DNA of 64,000 nt from Planctomycetota bacterium (GTDB lineage Bacteria; Planctomycetota; UBA1135; GCA-002686595), in contig DUBE01000055.1 in assembly GCA_012960475.1 (NCBI GenBank), forward strand, positions 149,354-213,353, given 5' to 3'. This document shows positions 24,163 through 33,735 of the stretch, one piece after another. The position numbers were made by a program, and so were the translations under genes. Numbering within the stretch: the first letter of the stretch is position 1; each line of letters starts with the position of its first letter. A model generated the notes under the pieces. That model did not search any database and was not told the origin of the DNA. It saw only the letters and a list, made by a program, of their open reading frames with translations.

Positions 24163-25911
24163 TCAGTCAGCCAGGCTCAAAGGGGCGCCGTCGTCTGTTT
24201 TCTTGTCGCGTTCATTTGACTTCTTGCGCTTCTGAATCAGCTTGCGAATTTTCTTCAAGTTGTCAGCGGAGTCGCGCTTGGCTATCTCGGTTCGCGTTCG
24301 TTCAAAATCCTTGAGGTCCGGGTTGGCCAGGGCCTTGACCGCCAGATTCTGAGACTTGCTGTACCAGGTCATGGCCTGTTCAAAATCGCGCAACAGATAG
24401 TAGTGCAGGATGACTGCCGCATCGTTGTAGAGCCCAGCTTGCTCTGGGGCGAGATCCATGCCTTTTTTGTAGGCTTCCAGGGAGCGCTCGAAGTAATCCT
24501 CTGCCCTGGCTTGGTCCTCTTTCTTCTTGGAACTGCGCTTGAGCAGGAAGCCCGAGTCCCGGGAGAACAGGCCCAGGTCGTTCCAGCGTTCCCACTTGGT
24601 GGGCTCCACGCCGCACAGGATCTCCGCGCAAACCGCTGCTTGGGCCACGCCTGTGGGTCCCGCTGCGTAACACTTGCCCTGTGTGTAGTAAACGATGCCG
24701 ATGTGGAGTTCCGGGTTACCTTTGATCATGGCTACGAGGCTCGCTGGATTCTTGCCCCACCAGACCTCAAGTGCTTCAGCCGCGCCCACATAGTTCTCTG
24801 CCCGATAGCGCGCCAGGGCCTGGTACCAATAGGCGTTCTCGTAGGCGGGCCACTTTTGTACCGCTTGCTCGAGGTTCTTGTCCGCTTCTTCATAGGCGCC
24901 GGTTTCGGTCTGCGCATAGCCGAGCCACCAAAGCAGGGTCGCGTCACCCTTGGTCTTGTCACCCCAGCGCTTGAGGTACTGCGCCTTGGCGTCTTCAAGG
25001 CAGGTGACAAAAAACGCCACCCCGTTTTCGCCACCGGCAAGGGCACCCCAAATCACTCCAAAATCCACCTTGCTGGGGTCGGAACCCATGGCCTGAGCGT
25101 ATTCCCTGGCAGCCAGGTCCTTGTCTGGAATCCAGAGTGCCAGGGTAGCTGCTTGCAGGTGATACTCCGCCCGGTTTGAGACCGTGGACTTGTCTTCGGG
25201 CAGCAATTTGGCGGCCTTGGCGAAAGCGGTCAGTCCTTTCTTGGCCGCGGCCTGCTTGGTTTTCTCGTCCTCGCGTCCTGCCGCTTCAATGGTCTGCCAT
25301 GCCAATACGAGACCGTGTACATAGCTGGCGTTGTGGGACTTCGGGCGCGCCTTGGTGCCGAGTTCTGCGGAGTTGATGGCCAACTTCAATTGGCTCGGTT
25401 CGTGGGCCAGCCATGCCGCGTGGGCCAGGGGCGTGAAGGCATCGTCGAAGAGATCTGGGTCCCCGTCGGTTGCGCCTTTCAGGTGGTTGGCCGCGTCCAC
25501 CAGCGCCAGTTGCACCGTGCTGCTGCCACCGGCCGCAATGTTGTCCAGGGCGCGCCGGTAGGAACCCATGCCAAAGATGTAATCCACCGCGGCACCCTTG
25601 GCTCCGGCCCTCTCCAGCAATTCCATCTGGTCGAAGGCATCGTTGTAGCGGCCCTGATCGATCCAGGAGCGCAGGACCCAGACACGAGTGCGCATGTGGC
25701 TGCCGGTCTTGGCATCGGCCTCCTCGAAGAGTACCTGAGCTTGTTCGGCGCGGCCTGCGTCCAATTCGGCACGGCCAGCGGCGATCAGGCGATCTACTTC
25801 GTCCGGTTGGGCTGTGTTGGGCGCAGCAAGAGTGCTGATCGTACCGGAGACTGCGGGAGTCGAGATCGCCGAGGGAACAGAGCTCAGCAGGAAGGCAAAC
25901 AAGAAGTTCAT
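24163..25911 (-). CDS. Secreted TPR-repeat protein 1
   Basis: A 582-residue protein starting at ATG 25911, which begins a signal peptide (MNFLFAFLLSSVPSAIS). Tetratricopeptide-type helical repeats run through most of the protein, for example AGRAELDAGRAEQAQVLFEEA and AYEEADKNLEQAVQKWPAYENAYWY. The segment GMDLAPEQAGLYNDAAVILHYYLLRDFEQAM has a clear counterpart in the neighbouring gene (ELAPQDVRMVNDAGLVMTYYLRQDARVAL), so the two are paralogues. The C terminus is very basic (KLIQKRKKSNERDKKTDDG). TPR proteins mediate protein contacts; this one probably acts in the periplasm or at the cell surface. The partner is unknown. Confidence 0.8.
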   Translation of the reverse strand: MNFLFAFLLSSVPSAISTPAVSGTISTLAAPNTAQPDEVDRLIAAGRAELDAGRAEQAQVLFEEADAKTGSHMRTRVWVLRSWIDQGRYNDAFDQMELLERAGAKGAAVDYIFGMGSYRRALDNIAAGGSSTVQLALVDAANHLKGATDGDPDLFDDAFTPLAHAAWLAHEPSQLKLAINSAELGTKARPKSHNASYVHGLVLAWQTIEAAGREDEKTKQAAAKKGLTAFAKAAKLLPEDKSTVSNRAEYHLQAATLALWIPDKDLAAREYAQAMGSDPSKVDFGVIWGALAGGENGVAFFVTCLEDAKAQYLKRWGDKTKGDATLLWWLGYAQTETGAYEEADKNLEQAVQKWPAYENAYWYQALARYRAENYVGAAEALEVWWGKNPASLVAMIKGNPELHIGIVYYTQGKCYAAGPTGVAQAAVCAEILCGVEPTKWERWNDLGLFSRDSGFLLKRSSKKKEDQARAEDYFERSLEAYKKGMDLAPEQAGLYNDAAVILHYYLLRDFEQAMTWYSKSQNLAVKALANPDLKDFERTRTEIAKRDSADNLKKIRKLIQKRKKSNERDKKTDDGAPLSLAD

Positions 25912-25937
25912 GGAAATCAGTAGAGGGTGGCGGGAAC

Positions 25938-27872
25938 TCAACGGGCGGGGCTTTGGTGCAACCAGACCATCGAGCTGTATTGTTCAGGGGGCAGATCTTC
26001 TCCGGCGATCAGCCGGTCCACCATGGGCAGCATATCGGTTTTCAGCCATGCGCGTCGGGGAGGACCGATTTCCAGGGCTCGCTCAAAGAAGGGGCGCGAT
26101 CCGGCGGGATCATCGAGCAGGGTCAGGTACAGGATTCCCAGGTTCTGGTAGGCGTCGCCCCAAGCCTCGATCGGGTCTTCCCATTTCCGTTCCGCCCGCT
26201 GTTCATGGGTCAATTCGCCCAGGGTGCGGTCGCCCTCCGCGCGAGCTTGCTCCAGCAAGGTCAAAGCGACTCTTGCATCCTGGCGAAGGTAGTAGGTCAT
26301 CACGAGCCCCGCGTCGTTGACCATGCGCACATCCTGGGGCGCCAGTTCGGCTGCCACCTGGTACGCCTTCCAGGAGTCGTTCATTACCAGGAGAGCTTCG
26401 GCGAAGAGGGCCTTGGACTCTTCCTCGGCTCCCTGCTTGGCTGCGCCTTGGGCTTGGAGTTCGAGCAACACCGCTGCGTCCCGGTTGAAAAAGCCCGCGT
26501 TGTTGGCGTAGGCCGCGCTGGTGGGGCGGTATGCGTGCAAGTAGTTCGCTACCCGGGCCGCAGCGCTCATGGCGCCCAGGTCTTCGGGGCTTTTGGCGTG
26601 CTTGCCGATTACAAAGTCGAGGCCAGCGAGGCCGCTTGGGATGCGCTCGCCGAGTTCCACTTCAATGGCTCCGGGGAAGACGTCTTGCATGGAGAGAAAT
26701 GTCTCTTCAGCTGCGTCCAGGTCGCCGCTGTTGAGGCGGATGAAGCCCTGTGCGGAGCGGCAAGAAGCCTGGTAGGCCTGGGCCGTGGAAAGGAACTCAG
26801 GAGCCAGTTCTCCATACCGCTCAAAAAATTCCTGCGCTTCAAGGAAAGTGTTTTCGTCCCCGTTGCCCGCTTCAAATTGCACGAGGCCCTGGTGAAAGAG
26901 CGTCACCGCGCTGTACCACCATCCCAACGCCGAGTTCGGATGGTTTTTTCGCCAGCGTTGATAGCGCTCCAGTACCGCTGTCTGACCTCCGGCATCTGTC
27001 AGCAAACCCACCAGCCGTGTGTGCAAGTCGCCATCTTCCGGCGCAAACTCCAGGGCCCTTTCGATCGGCTCGATGGCTGCGCTCGCGCCTCCTCGCCACT
27101 GATGCAGATTCGAGAGCTGCACCAAAGCCCACTGGCGGTGGTCAGGGTCGGCGGTCGTGATCGAAAGCTGGTCCTCGGTCTCTGCAAAGAGGGCTTCTGC
27201 CGGTTCGTCTCGCTTGCGCGCGGCCACAAACACATCAAAGGCAGCCTCTGCCCAGACGCGACTGATGGGGGCGTCCAGGGTTGGCGGCGACCCTTCCAAC
27301 TGGGTCAAGGCCTTGTGCGCGTTCCGCGCCAGGGTCAAGGCCATGTCCGGATCCAAGGCCATGCGTTTGGCCCGACTGATGCCCACCAGACAAGAAATCT
27401 CCCGTGCGCCCATCTTCCCTTGCCGTTTGGCGAGTCCTAATCGAAAAGCCGCCTCAAAAGACTCCGCCGCGTCCTCATAGAAGAACACCGGTTGACTGTC
27501 TCCGGGCGCGGTGGCAAGAGCCGCCTGGGCTCTCAGGAAGTGCAACTCCCCCGCGTTCGGGTCCAGGGCCAGGGCTGCCTCGATCGGTTGGAAGGCATCC
27601 CTTGGCCTGCCAGCATCAAGGGCTTGCTGCCCTTCCTTCAATGCTGCGCCGACTACCAGGGGAATGAGCGCGGCCCTGGCTTTGGTCCAGTTTTCTGCGC
27701 CGAGTTCCGCATGTACCTGTGCCAGTTGTCGGCCTTGGAGCGAGTTCGAACCAGGGCCCTTGGTTTCAACACCCTCTGCTTCCACATGGGCAACAGACCC
27801 ATTCGAGGCGCAGCCTGAAAGTGCGAGGGCCAGAATGACAGCTGGCGGGCAAAATCGTGTACGGGGACTCAT
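25938..27872 (-). CDS. TPR-repeat lipoprotein 2
   Basis: A 644-residue protein starting at ATG 27872. The signal peptide ends in a lipobox (LALSGC), giving a lipid-anchored protein. TPR-like repeats fill the mature part (QQALDAGRPRDAFQPIEAALALDPN, ALVQLSNLHQWRGGASAAIEPIERALEFAPED, AWGDAYQNLGILYLTLLDDPAG). It is paralogous to the next gene, 26 bases downstream, and the two form one operon. The pair may form a membrane-associated scaffold; no catalytic domain is visible. Confidence 0.82.
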   Translation of the reverse strand: MSPRTRFCPPAVILALALSGCASNGSVAHVEAEGVETKGPGSNSLQGRQLAQVHAELGAENWTKARAALIPLVVGAALKEGQQALDAGRPRDAFQPIEAALALDPNAGELHFLRAQAALATAPGDSQPVFFYEDAAESFEAAFRLGLAKRQGKMGAREISCLVGISRAKRMALDPDMALTLARNAHKALTQLEGSPPTLDAPISRVWAEAAFDVFVAARKRDEPAEALFAETEDQLSITTADPDHRQWALVQLSNLHQWRGGASAAIEPIERALEFAPEDGDLHTRLVGLLTDAGGQTAVLERYQRWRKNHPNSALGWWYSAVTLFHQGLVQFEAGNGDENTFLEAQEFFERYGELAPEFLSTAQAYQASCRSAQGFIRLNSGDLDAAEETFLSMQDVFPGAIEVELGERIPSGLAGLDFVIGKHAKSPEDLGAMSAAARVANYLHAYRPTSAAYANNAGFFNRDAAVLLELQAQGAAKQGAEEESKALFAEALLVMNDSWKAYQVAAELAPQDVRMVNDAGLVMTYYLRQDARVALTLLEQARAEGDRTLGELTHEQRAERKWEDPIEAWGDAYQNLGILYLTLLDDPAGSRPFFERALEIGPPRRAWLKTDMLPMVDRLIAGEDLPPEQYSSMVWLHQSPAR

Positions 27873-28184
27873 GGGTTGGGGGTGGCACAGGACAGGGCCA
27901 CGCATCGGGATTTTGAGGGGTAGATTCTACCCAGCGGGCGGAGGGGCGCTCTTGCCTGTTCTGCTTGTCTTCTTGCCGGGTACTGATCGCTAGGGAGTCC
28001 TCCTGGACCCTACTAGCAGCGTCCTGGATCGTGGTCACAGGGCGATAGGGGAAGTGCACCCAAGGATGAACGACAAGGAAGCGACCAGGCTGGCGCGCTG
28101 CACGCGAGATCTCTCTCTGAGGTGGGCGTGCTAGACTCTGGCGCAACCCTGATGAGGGAATGTTGGTCCCATCTACACTGCCGA
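27873..28184. other. Divergent intergenic region
   Basis: This 312-base region separates the minus-strand TPR operon from the plus-strand cyclotransferase-like gene. On the plus strand an extended -10 box (TGC then TAGACT, 28129-28137) lies about 47 bases before the ATG at 28185. On the minus strand TAGAAT (27929-27924) could be a -10 box, without a clear -35. No RNA gene or open frame of note. Confidence 0.4.
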
Positions 28185-29051
28185 ATGGCCTCTTCTACTC
28201 CTTACTTCGCTTACGGATCCAACCTCGACGCCGGCGATTGGGCGCAGCACTGTGGGTCGCGAGGTGTGGACCCCGCTGGGCTGCGGGATCTTGAGCCTGC
28301 CTGGTTGATCGATCATCGGCTTGAGTTCGATTACGAATCGCCGAGTCGCGAGGGAGGTGCTGCCGATGTGGTTCCCGGCAAGCTGGGGCAGGCAGTTCCG
28401 GGGGCGTTGATGGAATTGGATCAGCGCGGGATTGAAGCGATGGATCGCAAGGAGGGGCATCCGACAATCTACAAGCGCAGGCTGATCAGTGTCTCGACGC
28501 TTGATGGGACTACCCATAAAGTTGAGACCTACTGCGTGACTTCCGGGTTGCGGTCTGCGGAGTTCGTGGCCCCGACGGACAAGTATGTGGGGCTCTTGCG
28601 GGGGGGCCTGGAACAACGGGGTCTGCCTACGACTCATCTTGACGCCGCCATGCGTGGACTCAACTCCTCGGGCCATAGCATCGGACACATCTTTGTCTAT
28701 GGCACCCTGCTTCCCGGCGAGTGCCGGAATGCCCACCTGCTTGGTTATGACCCAAGTGAGGATCGAGTTGCAGAAGCCACCGCCGACCTCGTGCACCTGG
28801 GCGGCTTCCCCGGTTTGATCCCCGGATCGGGCACGGTGAGGGGCGTGCTTTACACTTTTTCGGATCCCGCTCCGGCCCTTGTATCCCTCGACCAGATCGA
28901 GGGGTTTAGCCCCGGCCAACCAAGCCTCTTCCGGCGCGTGGTGCTTCAAGTGCAAACAAAGGAGGGCCAGGAGTGGGCTTGGGCCTATGTGTATGACGGC
29001 GCCGGGGGTGTTCCTCTGCCCGGGGGCGACTGGCTTGAGGTCGCCCGGTAG
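28185..29051 (+). CDS. Tandem gamma-glutamylcyclotransferase-like (AIG2/GGCT fold) protein
   Basis: A 288-residue protein carrying two related domains. Domain 1 (residues about 5-155) begins YFAYGSNLD, the classic GGCT substrate loop. Domain 2 (residues about 170-288) begins IFVYGTLLPGE, the equivalent loop in the AIG2/GGACT branch, and ends with WAWAYVYDG. GGCT-fold enzymes cleave gamma-glutamyl amides with release of 5-oxoproline; the catalytic Glu lies further inside each domain (candidates in DRKEGH and DQIEGF). ATG 28185 is the chosen start since it directly precedes domain 1; earlier in-frame starts give an uncharacteristic leader. Both copies look intact. Confidence 0.82.
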   Translation: MASSTPYFAYGSNLDAGDWAQHCGSRGVDPAGLRDLEPAWLIDHRLEFDYESPSREGGAADVVPGKLGQAVPGALMELDQRGIEAMDRKEGHPTIYKRRLISVSTLDGTTHKVETYCVTSGLRSAEFVAPTDKYVGLLRGGLEQRGLPTTHLDAAMRGLNSSGHSIGHIFVYGTLLPGECRNAHLLGYDPSEDRVAEATADLVHLGGFPGLIPGSGTVRGVLYTFSDPAPALVSLDQIEGFSPGQPSLFRRVVLQVQTKEGQEWAWAYVYDGAGGVPLPGGDWLEVAR

Positions 29052-29215
29052 CTGCCTGAGGTGTCTGGCCTCTTTTCCCTGCTCTCTACAATTCCCTCAC
29101 GCCCAGCTGAGGATTTTCCCCTCGGGGTCGCTATCGTGGGGCACGGCCGAGGCCCGAATCATTGGGAAGATTCAGCCTTCCGGTACGTCAGAAGAGCATC
29201 TTGGCCCCAATCCCC

Positions 29216-32200
29216 ATGCGCGCGCCTTTCCTTTTCCCCCTCCTCCTTCTGCTCGGCCTCCCAGGGTGTGACAACCCTGCTTGTCTGTTTGGTCCGGGAG
29301 GCTGCAATGCTGTTGGGGGTGGTGGCAGTGGGGGAGGTCCTGGGGCCGCGGGATCTTTCCCGGCGGGCAAGCTGGAGACCGGGTCGTGGATCACGCAGGA
29401 TCCTGGTGGGCAGCCGATTCTCTGGCCCCAGCCGGGGGCCCTGTTGCAGCCGGGGTCTGTGTTTGCCCTGGAATTCTCGGGCTCCATGTCGGTGGAGTCC
29501 CTGGCAGGAGCTTTTGAGTTGGTCGACGCTGTGTTCGCCACTCCGATTTCCTTGCTGGACCCGCCGCCCCTGGTGGCGGACGGGCGCATCGCCTTGATGG
29601 TGCCTTCCCAGCCTTTGATTCCGGGCAGTCAGTACACCCTGAGCTGGAGGCCGGGGGCGGATCCGGCAGATGTGCTGGGGCGCGGCTTGATCGGAGCAAC
29701 TGGGAACATCGGCACCATTGCCATCAGCGGGGAGCCTTCGGTCATTCCCAGCGTCGTGGCGGTCTATCCCCACGACGGCGAAGCGGCGGCGGGGGATTTG
29801 ACCGAGGTGTTGGTGATCTTTGACCAGCCTATGACCGTGGGTGACTTCTCGAACAGTTCTTTCGCTGTGCTCGTCGATGGGGGGCCGCCTCCGGCCAATC
29901 CGGTGCCCTTGCCCGTGGCGATTCCCGGAGCTGTTCCCGTGCCCGTGACCCAGGCCTGGATCTGGTCGGCTGAGGACGCGGGGGGTACGCGGCTTTCTCT
30001 CGGCGTGGAACAACCTGTGACTTTGAGCCTCTCGCCCCTGGGCTCGGAGTTGGGCTCAGTGGCTGGGGGAGATCTGCCAGCCACGGATTTCAGTTTTATC
30101 ACCGGCAGCCTGCCCGCACCGGCTTCAGCGGTGAAGCCTTTTGCGCCTACCTCGGCCATAGGGCTGGATGACCTTTCTACGGATGCTCCCCTGGTGGAGG
30201 CGGAACTCAGTGTGGCGGCTAAAGCGACTGGCAACGGGCAAAAGCTGGGCGTCGTGGCCCGTGGCGTTTCCCGGGCCAATGGGGGAGAGATCGCCGTGTT
30301 GGGACAATCCAGCGTGGCCGAGGGCGAGTTCCTGGCCCATGCCACCGGATCTCAAATCGGCTTCGGTGATGGCTTTGGTCAGCCCTTTCTAGCCGACGGA
30401 GATGCGGCATTCGGGGTCTGGAGCATTTCTGGCACGCGCCGCAGTCAAGTCCGGCTCCTGGACGGGGAACTCCTGGTGGGGGGTGTGCAGGCCTTGCTGC
30501 TGGACACGGTACCGCCGATTTTCCTGGGCTTTGGCAGCAACGGCAGCCAGCAGGGATTCTTGATCAGCGACCAGACGGACATGGTCGTGCTGGGGCGCGC
30601 TACCGAGCGCATCGGCTATGCCCATGTGGTGTCTTCGAATGGCTCCGAGAACACTGCTCTGGGTGAGTTTCCACCGGTGGTGATTTCCGGCAACGCGGGA
30701 TTGTTCGTGGCCCAGCCCGTGCTCCTGGGGGCTCTGGATCCGGACGCGCCTTTGATATTCAACATCGAGATCGCCGACCGAGCCCTCAACCGGGCGGCGC
30801 CGATTCTGGGCATCGACTTTGTCCAGCGCGGAGTCCTTGCCCAGGGCCCTGGTGCGGCGGGATCGGGCACCCTGCTGGTGGATGTCTTCGATGCCTTGAC
30901 TCTCGAACCTCTGGAAGGGGCGACGGTCTATTCCCATCAGGATGACGGGGCGCTGATCAGTTTTCTTGGCACCGAGCTCACAGACGCGGCAGGTCGCGCG
31001 ACCCCACCCGCATCAGCAGGAGGGGCCCTTTCCTTGGTGACGGTGGAACTCGACGGCTATGACCTGTTCAGCATCCACGGGGCGCCCACTCGAGGCTTGC
31101 AGATACTCTTGCACCCCACGAATGCCCAGCTGGCTAGCGTCAAGGGTGATGTGACCGCTCCCGTGGTCAGCGGGCTGGATCTGTCTTCGGCGGCAATCGA
31201 GACCTATGTGGCCGATGGCCGTCTGCCGCTGGAGGATTCGGCTCTGGTACCAGGAGCCGAAGTCGTGCTCGATCCGGAACTGGGGGTCTATCGTCAGAAC
31301 TATGGGCCCTACTTCATGCGTCCTTCCCGCCTGGGGGCCCAGTCGGCTTTCGTGGTCAATCCGTTGGCCACCGAGTTGCTGCCCAGCTTCGGGTCCATGT
31401 TCTTGTTGGCTTTCACCTTGCGGGCCCCCGCGCCGCCTCTGCCTTCAGGTGGCACGGGCAGCATCATTCAGCTCGATCTGGAGGGGTTGTTGTTCAATGC
31501 TGGAGACGAGGGATCGGCGATTGACTCGGGCGTGATTTCGATTCCCATGACCAAGCCCTTTGGCACCTTTGGGGATGTGGCGGGTACGCCTGAGATCATG
31601 GTGGAGGCGCGCTCTCCTGGCAGTTCCGATCCATGGATCGTGGGCCTCGGGAAAGCCTTTACCGACGATCAGATCAATTGGCGGGTCAAGGCGGCCTGGC
31701 CCGGGGCCTTTGACGTGGTGGACAGCGGAGGCACGGACCAACTGGGCTTCATGGTCCAGGCGGGAGCCATTGAACCAGAACTGTGGCTGCGGGCGGACAT
31801 GACCGACACCCTGGGGGCCGAGAGCAGCGTTCGCGCGCCGGTTACAATCGGCCTCATAGGCCTGCCCTTGGTTGAGCCACCGGGTGTGGCCTTCCCACCT
31901 CCGGCAAGCTCAGGTGTTGGCACCTCCTTCAACCTGGTGCTGATGGATGACACCCCCGCAGGGAACCTGGGCTACTTCCGGGGGGTCCTGACTGACACCC
32001 TGGGCCGTCGCTGGGAGATCTGGCGGGCGGATCCGGATGGAATCGGGCAGGTCAGCCTGCATTTCCCCTTGATTGGGGCTCAGGGGGGCATCCCCCTCAG
32101 CGGCGTCCTGGAGGTCTATGGGGAGCTCTGGGTGGGCAGCACCCTGGATGGGGGCAACCTGCTCTGGAGCGAGATCTCGCGGGTCAGCGAGATCCACGCC

Positions 32201-32233
32201 CGCTCCGGCAGCCACACCTTCAACACCGATTAG
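29216..32233 (+). CDS. Large lipoprotein with Ig-like domain
   Basis: A 1005-residue protein starting at ATG 29216 with a lipoprotein signal (LLLLLGLPGC). A Gly-rich segment follows the lipidated Cys. The region near residues 180-215 (VVAVYPHDGEAAAGDLTEVLVIFDQPM) is a typical bacterial Ig-like (Big_5/SbsA) strand pattern, in which a P-x-D/N-G-x motif precedes a V-x-F-x-x-P/M strand. A similar block occurs near residue 65 (GSVFALEFSGSM). Further downstream are carboxypeptidase-regulatory-like segments (LLVDVFDALTLEPLEGATVYSHQDDG). The sequence is dominated by beta strands, suggesting a surface-exposed adhesin or carbohydrate-contacting protein. No enzymatic motif was found. Confidence 0.8.
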   Translation: MRAPFLFPLLLLLGLPGCDNPACLFGPGGCNAVGGGGSGGGPGAAGSFPAGKLETGSWITQDPGGQPILWPQPGALLQPGSVFALEFSGSMSVESLAGAFELVDAVFATPISLLDPPPLVADGRIALMVPSQPLIPGSQYTLSWRPGADPADVLGRGLIGATGNIGTIAISGEPSVIPSVVAVYPHDGEAAAGDLTEVLVIFDQPMTVGDFSNSSFAVLVDGGPPPANPVPLPVAIPGAVPVPVTQAWIWSAEDAGGTRLSLGVEQPVTLSLSPLGSELGSVAGGDLPATDFSFITGSLPAPASAVKPFAPTSAIGLDDLSTDAPLVEAELSVAAKATGNGQKLGVVARGVSRANGGEIAVLGQSSVAEGEFLAHATGSQIGFGDGFGQPFLADGDAAFGVWSISGTRRSQVRLLDGELLVGGVQALLLDTVPPIFLGFGSNGSQQGFLISDQTDMVVLGRATERIGYAHVVSSNGSENTALGEFPPVVISGNAGLFVAQPVLLGALDPDAPLIFNIEIADRALNRAAPILGIDFVQRGVLAQGPGAAGSGTLLVDVFDALTLEPLEGATVYSHQDDGALISFLGTELTDAAGRATPPASAGGALSLVTVELDGYDLFSIHGAPTRGLQILLHPTNAQLASVKGDVTAPVVSGLDLSSAAIETYVADGRLPLEDSALVPGAEVVLDPELGVYRQNYGPYFMRPSRLGAQSAFVVNPLATELLPSFGSMFLLAFTLRAPAPPLPSGGTGSIIQLDLEGLLFNAGDEGSAIDSGVISIPMTKPFGTFGDVAGTPEIMVEARSPGSSDPWIVGLGKAFTDDQINWRVKAAWPGAFDVVDSGGTDQLGFMVQAGAIEPELWLRADMTDTLGAESSVRAPVTIGLIGLPLVEPPGVAFPPPASSGVGTSFNLVLMDDTPAGNLGYFRGVLTDTLGRRWEIWRADPDGIGQVSLHFPLIGAQGGIPLSGVLEVYGELWVGSTLDGGNLLWSEISRVSEIHARSGSHTFNTD

Positions 32234-32314
32234 TTCGTTTCCTGGTCCCAAGAGCGGCTTGTTTGGGCTGCTCCGGTTTCCTAGGCTCGGCTCAACATCT
32301 GGACCATCTGCACC

Positions 32315-32926
32315 ATGAACGCACACAGAATTTCCCTCGTCAGCCTCTTCGCCGCCGCCCTCTTTGCCACTTCCTGTCAGCCCCTTCCGGAGCGGCACGG
32401 GATGGCTGTGGAGATCACGCCTGTGACGGGCCGCCTGGCCACCATCAATCCCAATGATGTGGTGGTTGCGCCGATCGAGTTTGCCGAAGAAGGCTTGCAG
32501 GCTCCCGAGCAGATGCTGCGTCAGGCGGCGGTGGGATCCTTGATTGCCCGGCGTTACGCGCCCCTTTCCTTGGATTTTGTGGACGCCTCGATCCCTGAGT
32601 CCCTGGCAGGTGGAGTGTTGAAAGCACCCTACCGACCGGGCAGCTTGGGAGAAGATGCGGTCTTGCGCATCATCGTACACAGCTGGGACACCAGTCTCTG
32701 GAACCTGCGCAATGCCCTGATGGTGGACCTGGAGTTCATCATGGAGGATCCTGGCGATAGTGGCCAGGAGCTGTGGCATGCTCGTTTGAAGCAGCGTTTC
32801 GACTTCGAAAAGCAGGCCCGAACGGCCGCCACGGAGTCCGCCCTGCTGTCCACTGCCATGAGGGTGATGACCGACGAGATCTGCTCCCAGCTGCCCCAAC
32901 GGGTGGTCTTGCCCGGTGCGCACTAG
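32315..32926 (+). CDS. Small lipoprotein, possibly GNA1162-like
   Basis: A 203-residue protein with a lipobox signal (LFAAALFATSC, Cys near residue 21). The mature part includes NDVVVAPIEFAEEG, GSLIARRYAPLSLDFVD and EDAVLRIIVHSWDTSLW, and ends with a long helix. The pattern of a V-V-x-P-I strand, a RYAPLS segment and a central VLRI strand recalls small outer-membrane lipoproteins of the GNA1162/LpoB-like fold; this is a weak resemblance. It follows the large lipoprotein by 81 bases and may be cotranscribed with it. Confidence 0.75.
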   Translation: MNAHRISLVSLFAAALFATSCQPLPERHGMAVEITPVTGRLATINPNDVVVAPIEFAEEGLQAPEQMLRQAAVGSLIARRYAPLSLDFVDASIPESLAGGVLKAPYRPGSLGEDAVLRIIVHSWDTSLWNLRNALMVDLEFIMEDPGDSGQELWHARLKQRFDFEKQARTAATESALLSTAMRVMTDEICSQLPQRVVLPGAH

Positions 32927-33255
32927 GGGCTGACGCGCCTGTCGGACTCTGCCATGGTTGTTTGGGGGCTCCGCGGCCACAGTCAGGGCCTCGGGGACCA
33001 TCAGACGGTCCTTCCGATCCCTGCGCCTCGAAAGATTCTTCGATATACCCCGCATGGGGGGGCCAGAAATCTACACTGTTGGCCGATACGGGAGTCTAAG
33101 CTCCTGTTTCCTGGAGCCTTCAGCTTCTTCCTTGGAGCCATGAGCTCCCCGAGCCGACCCGGAGGTCGGCGTCACCCCGTCCCGGGGTCTGGCAACGGGC
33201 CAGAGACCTGCGGCGAGGGCGAGTATCCAGAAACGTCAGAGTCAACACAACCCAT
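32927..33255 (+). promoter_or_regulatory. rpsO upstream region with leader hairpins
   Basis: The 329 bases before rpsO contain two adjacent perfect hairpins: GCCGACC (33153-33159) with GGTCGGC (33164-33170), and ACCCCG (33174-33179) with CGGGGT (33183-33188). They end 67 bases before the ATG. In several bacteria S15 represses its own mRNA by binding such leader structures, so this is a candidate autoregulatory site. A possible -10 (TACACT near 33073) lies upstream, but its -35 is not convincing. The remainder looks featureless. Confidence 0.4.
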
Positions 33256-33525
33256 ATGGCCATCGAGTCAAGCCGCAAGGCTGAAGTCATTAGTGACTTC
33301 GCACAGAAGGACGGGGACAACGGATCCGTCGAAGTGCAGGTCGCAGTCCTCACCGAGGACATCCAAAATCTCACCGAGCACCTCAAGCTTCACAGGAAGG
33401 ACTTTGCCTCGCGCCGCGGGCTGGTAAACAAGGTGGGTCGGCGCTCGCGCCTGCTGCGCTACCTGCGCACCAAGCATGTGGCCCGCTACCGCACCCTTAT
33501 CGAACGCCTTGGCCTGCGGCACTAG
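33256..33525 (+). CDS. rpsO: 30S ribosomal protein S15
   Basis: An 89-residue protein, exactly the usual length of S15. Family sequence is plain: [49 protein letters not shown], ending [14 protein letters not shown]15 binds the central domain of 16S rRNA early in small-subunit assembly. It is followed by pnp, the same order as in most bacteria. Confidence 0.98.
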   Translation: MAIESSRKAEVISDFAQKDGDNGSVEVQVAVLTEDIQNLTEHLKLHRKDFASRRGLVNKVGRRSRLLRYLRTKHVARYRTLIERLGLRH

Positions 33526-33588
33526 CAGCCCCGCCAGGGACCTCATGCATGTCCGCTGGCAGGTGGGCGCGTCGGCTGCAGGAGAGAC

Positions 33589-33607
33589 ACAGTTCTCTTG
33601 GAACTGT
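33589..33607 (+). other. rpsO-pnp intergenic hairpin
   Basis: A perfect 7-bp hairpin, ACAGTTC (33589-33595) with GAACTGT (33601-33607), lies in the 210-base gap between rpsO and pnp. There is no following T tract. In E. coli the pnp leader is a duplex processed by RNase III and then controlled by PNPase itself; this element could play a similar part. Confidence 0.35.
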
Positions 33608-33735
33608 CGAATCTTGCCCGGCACCTTGAGTCCAATCCCCAAGCTGCGATAACCCCCGGCACAGGCCCCACACCAAACGACCGCAATACTGCGGAGTAAC
33701 TTTTTTGAAACCCATTACCAAGTAGAGGACGGACG

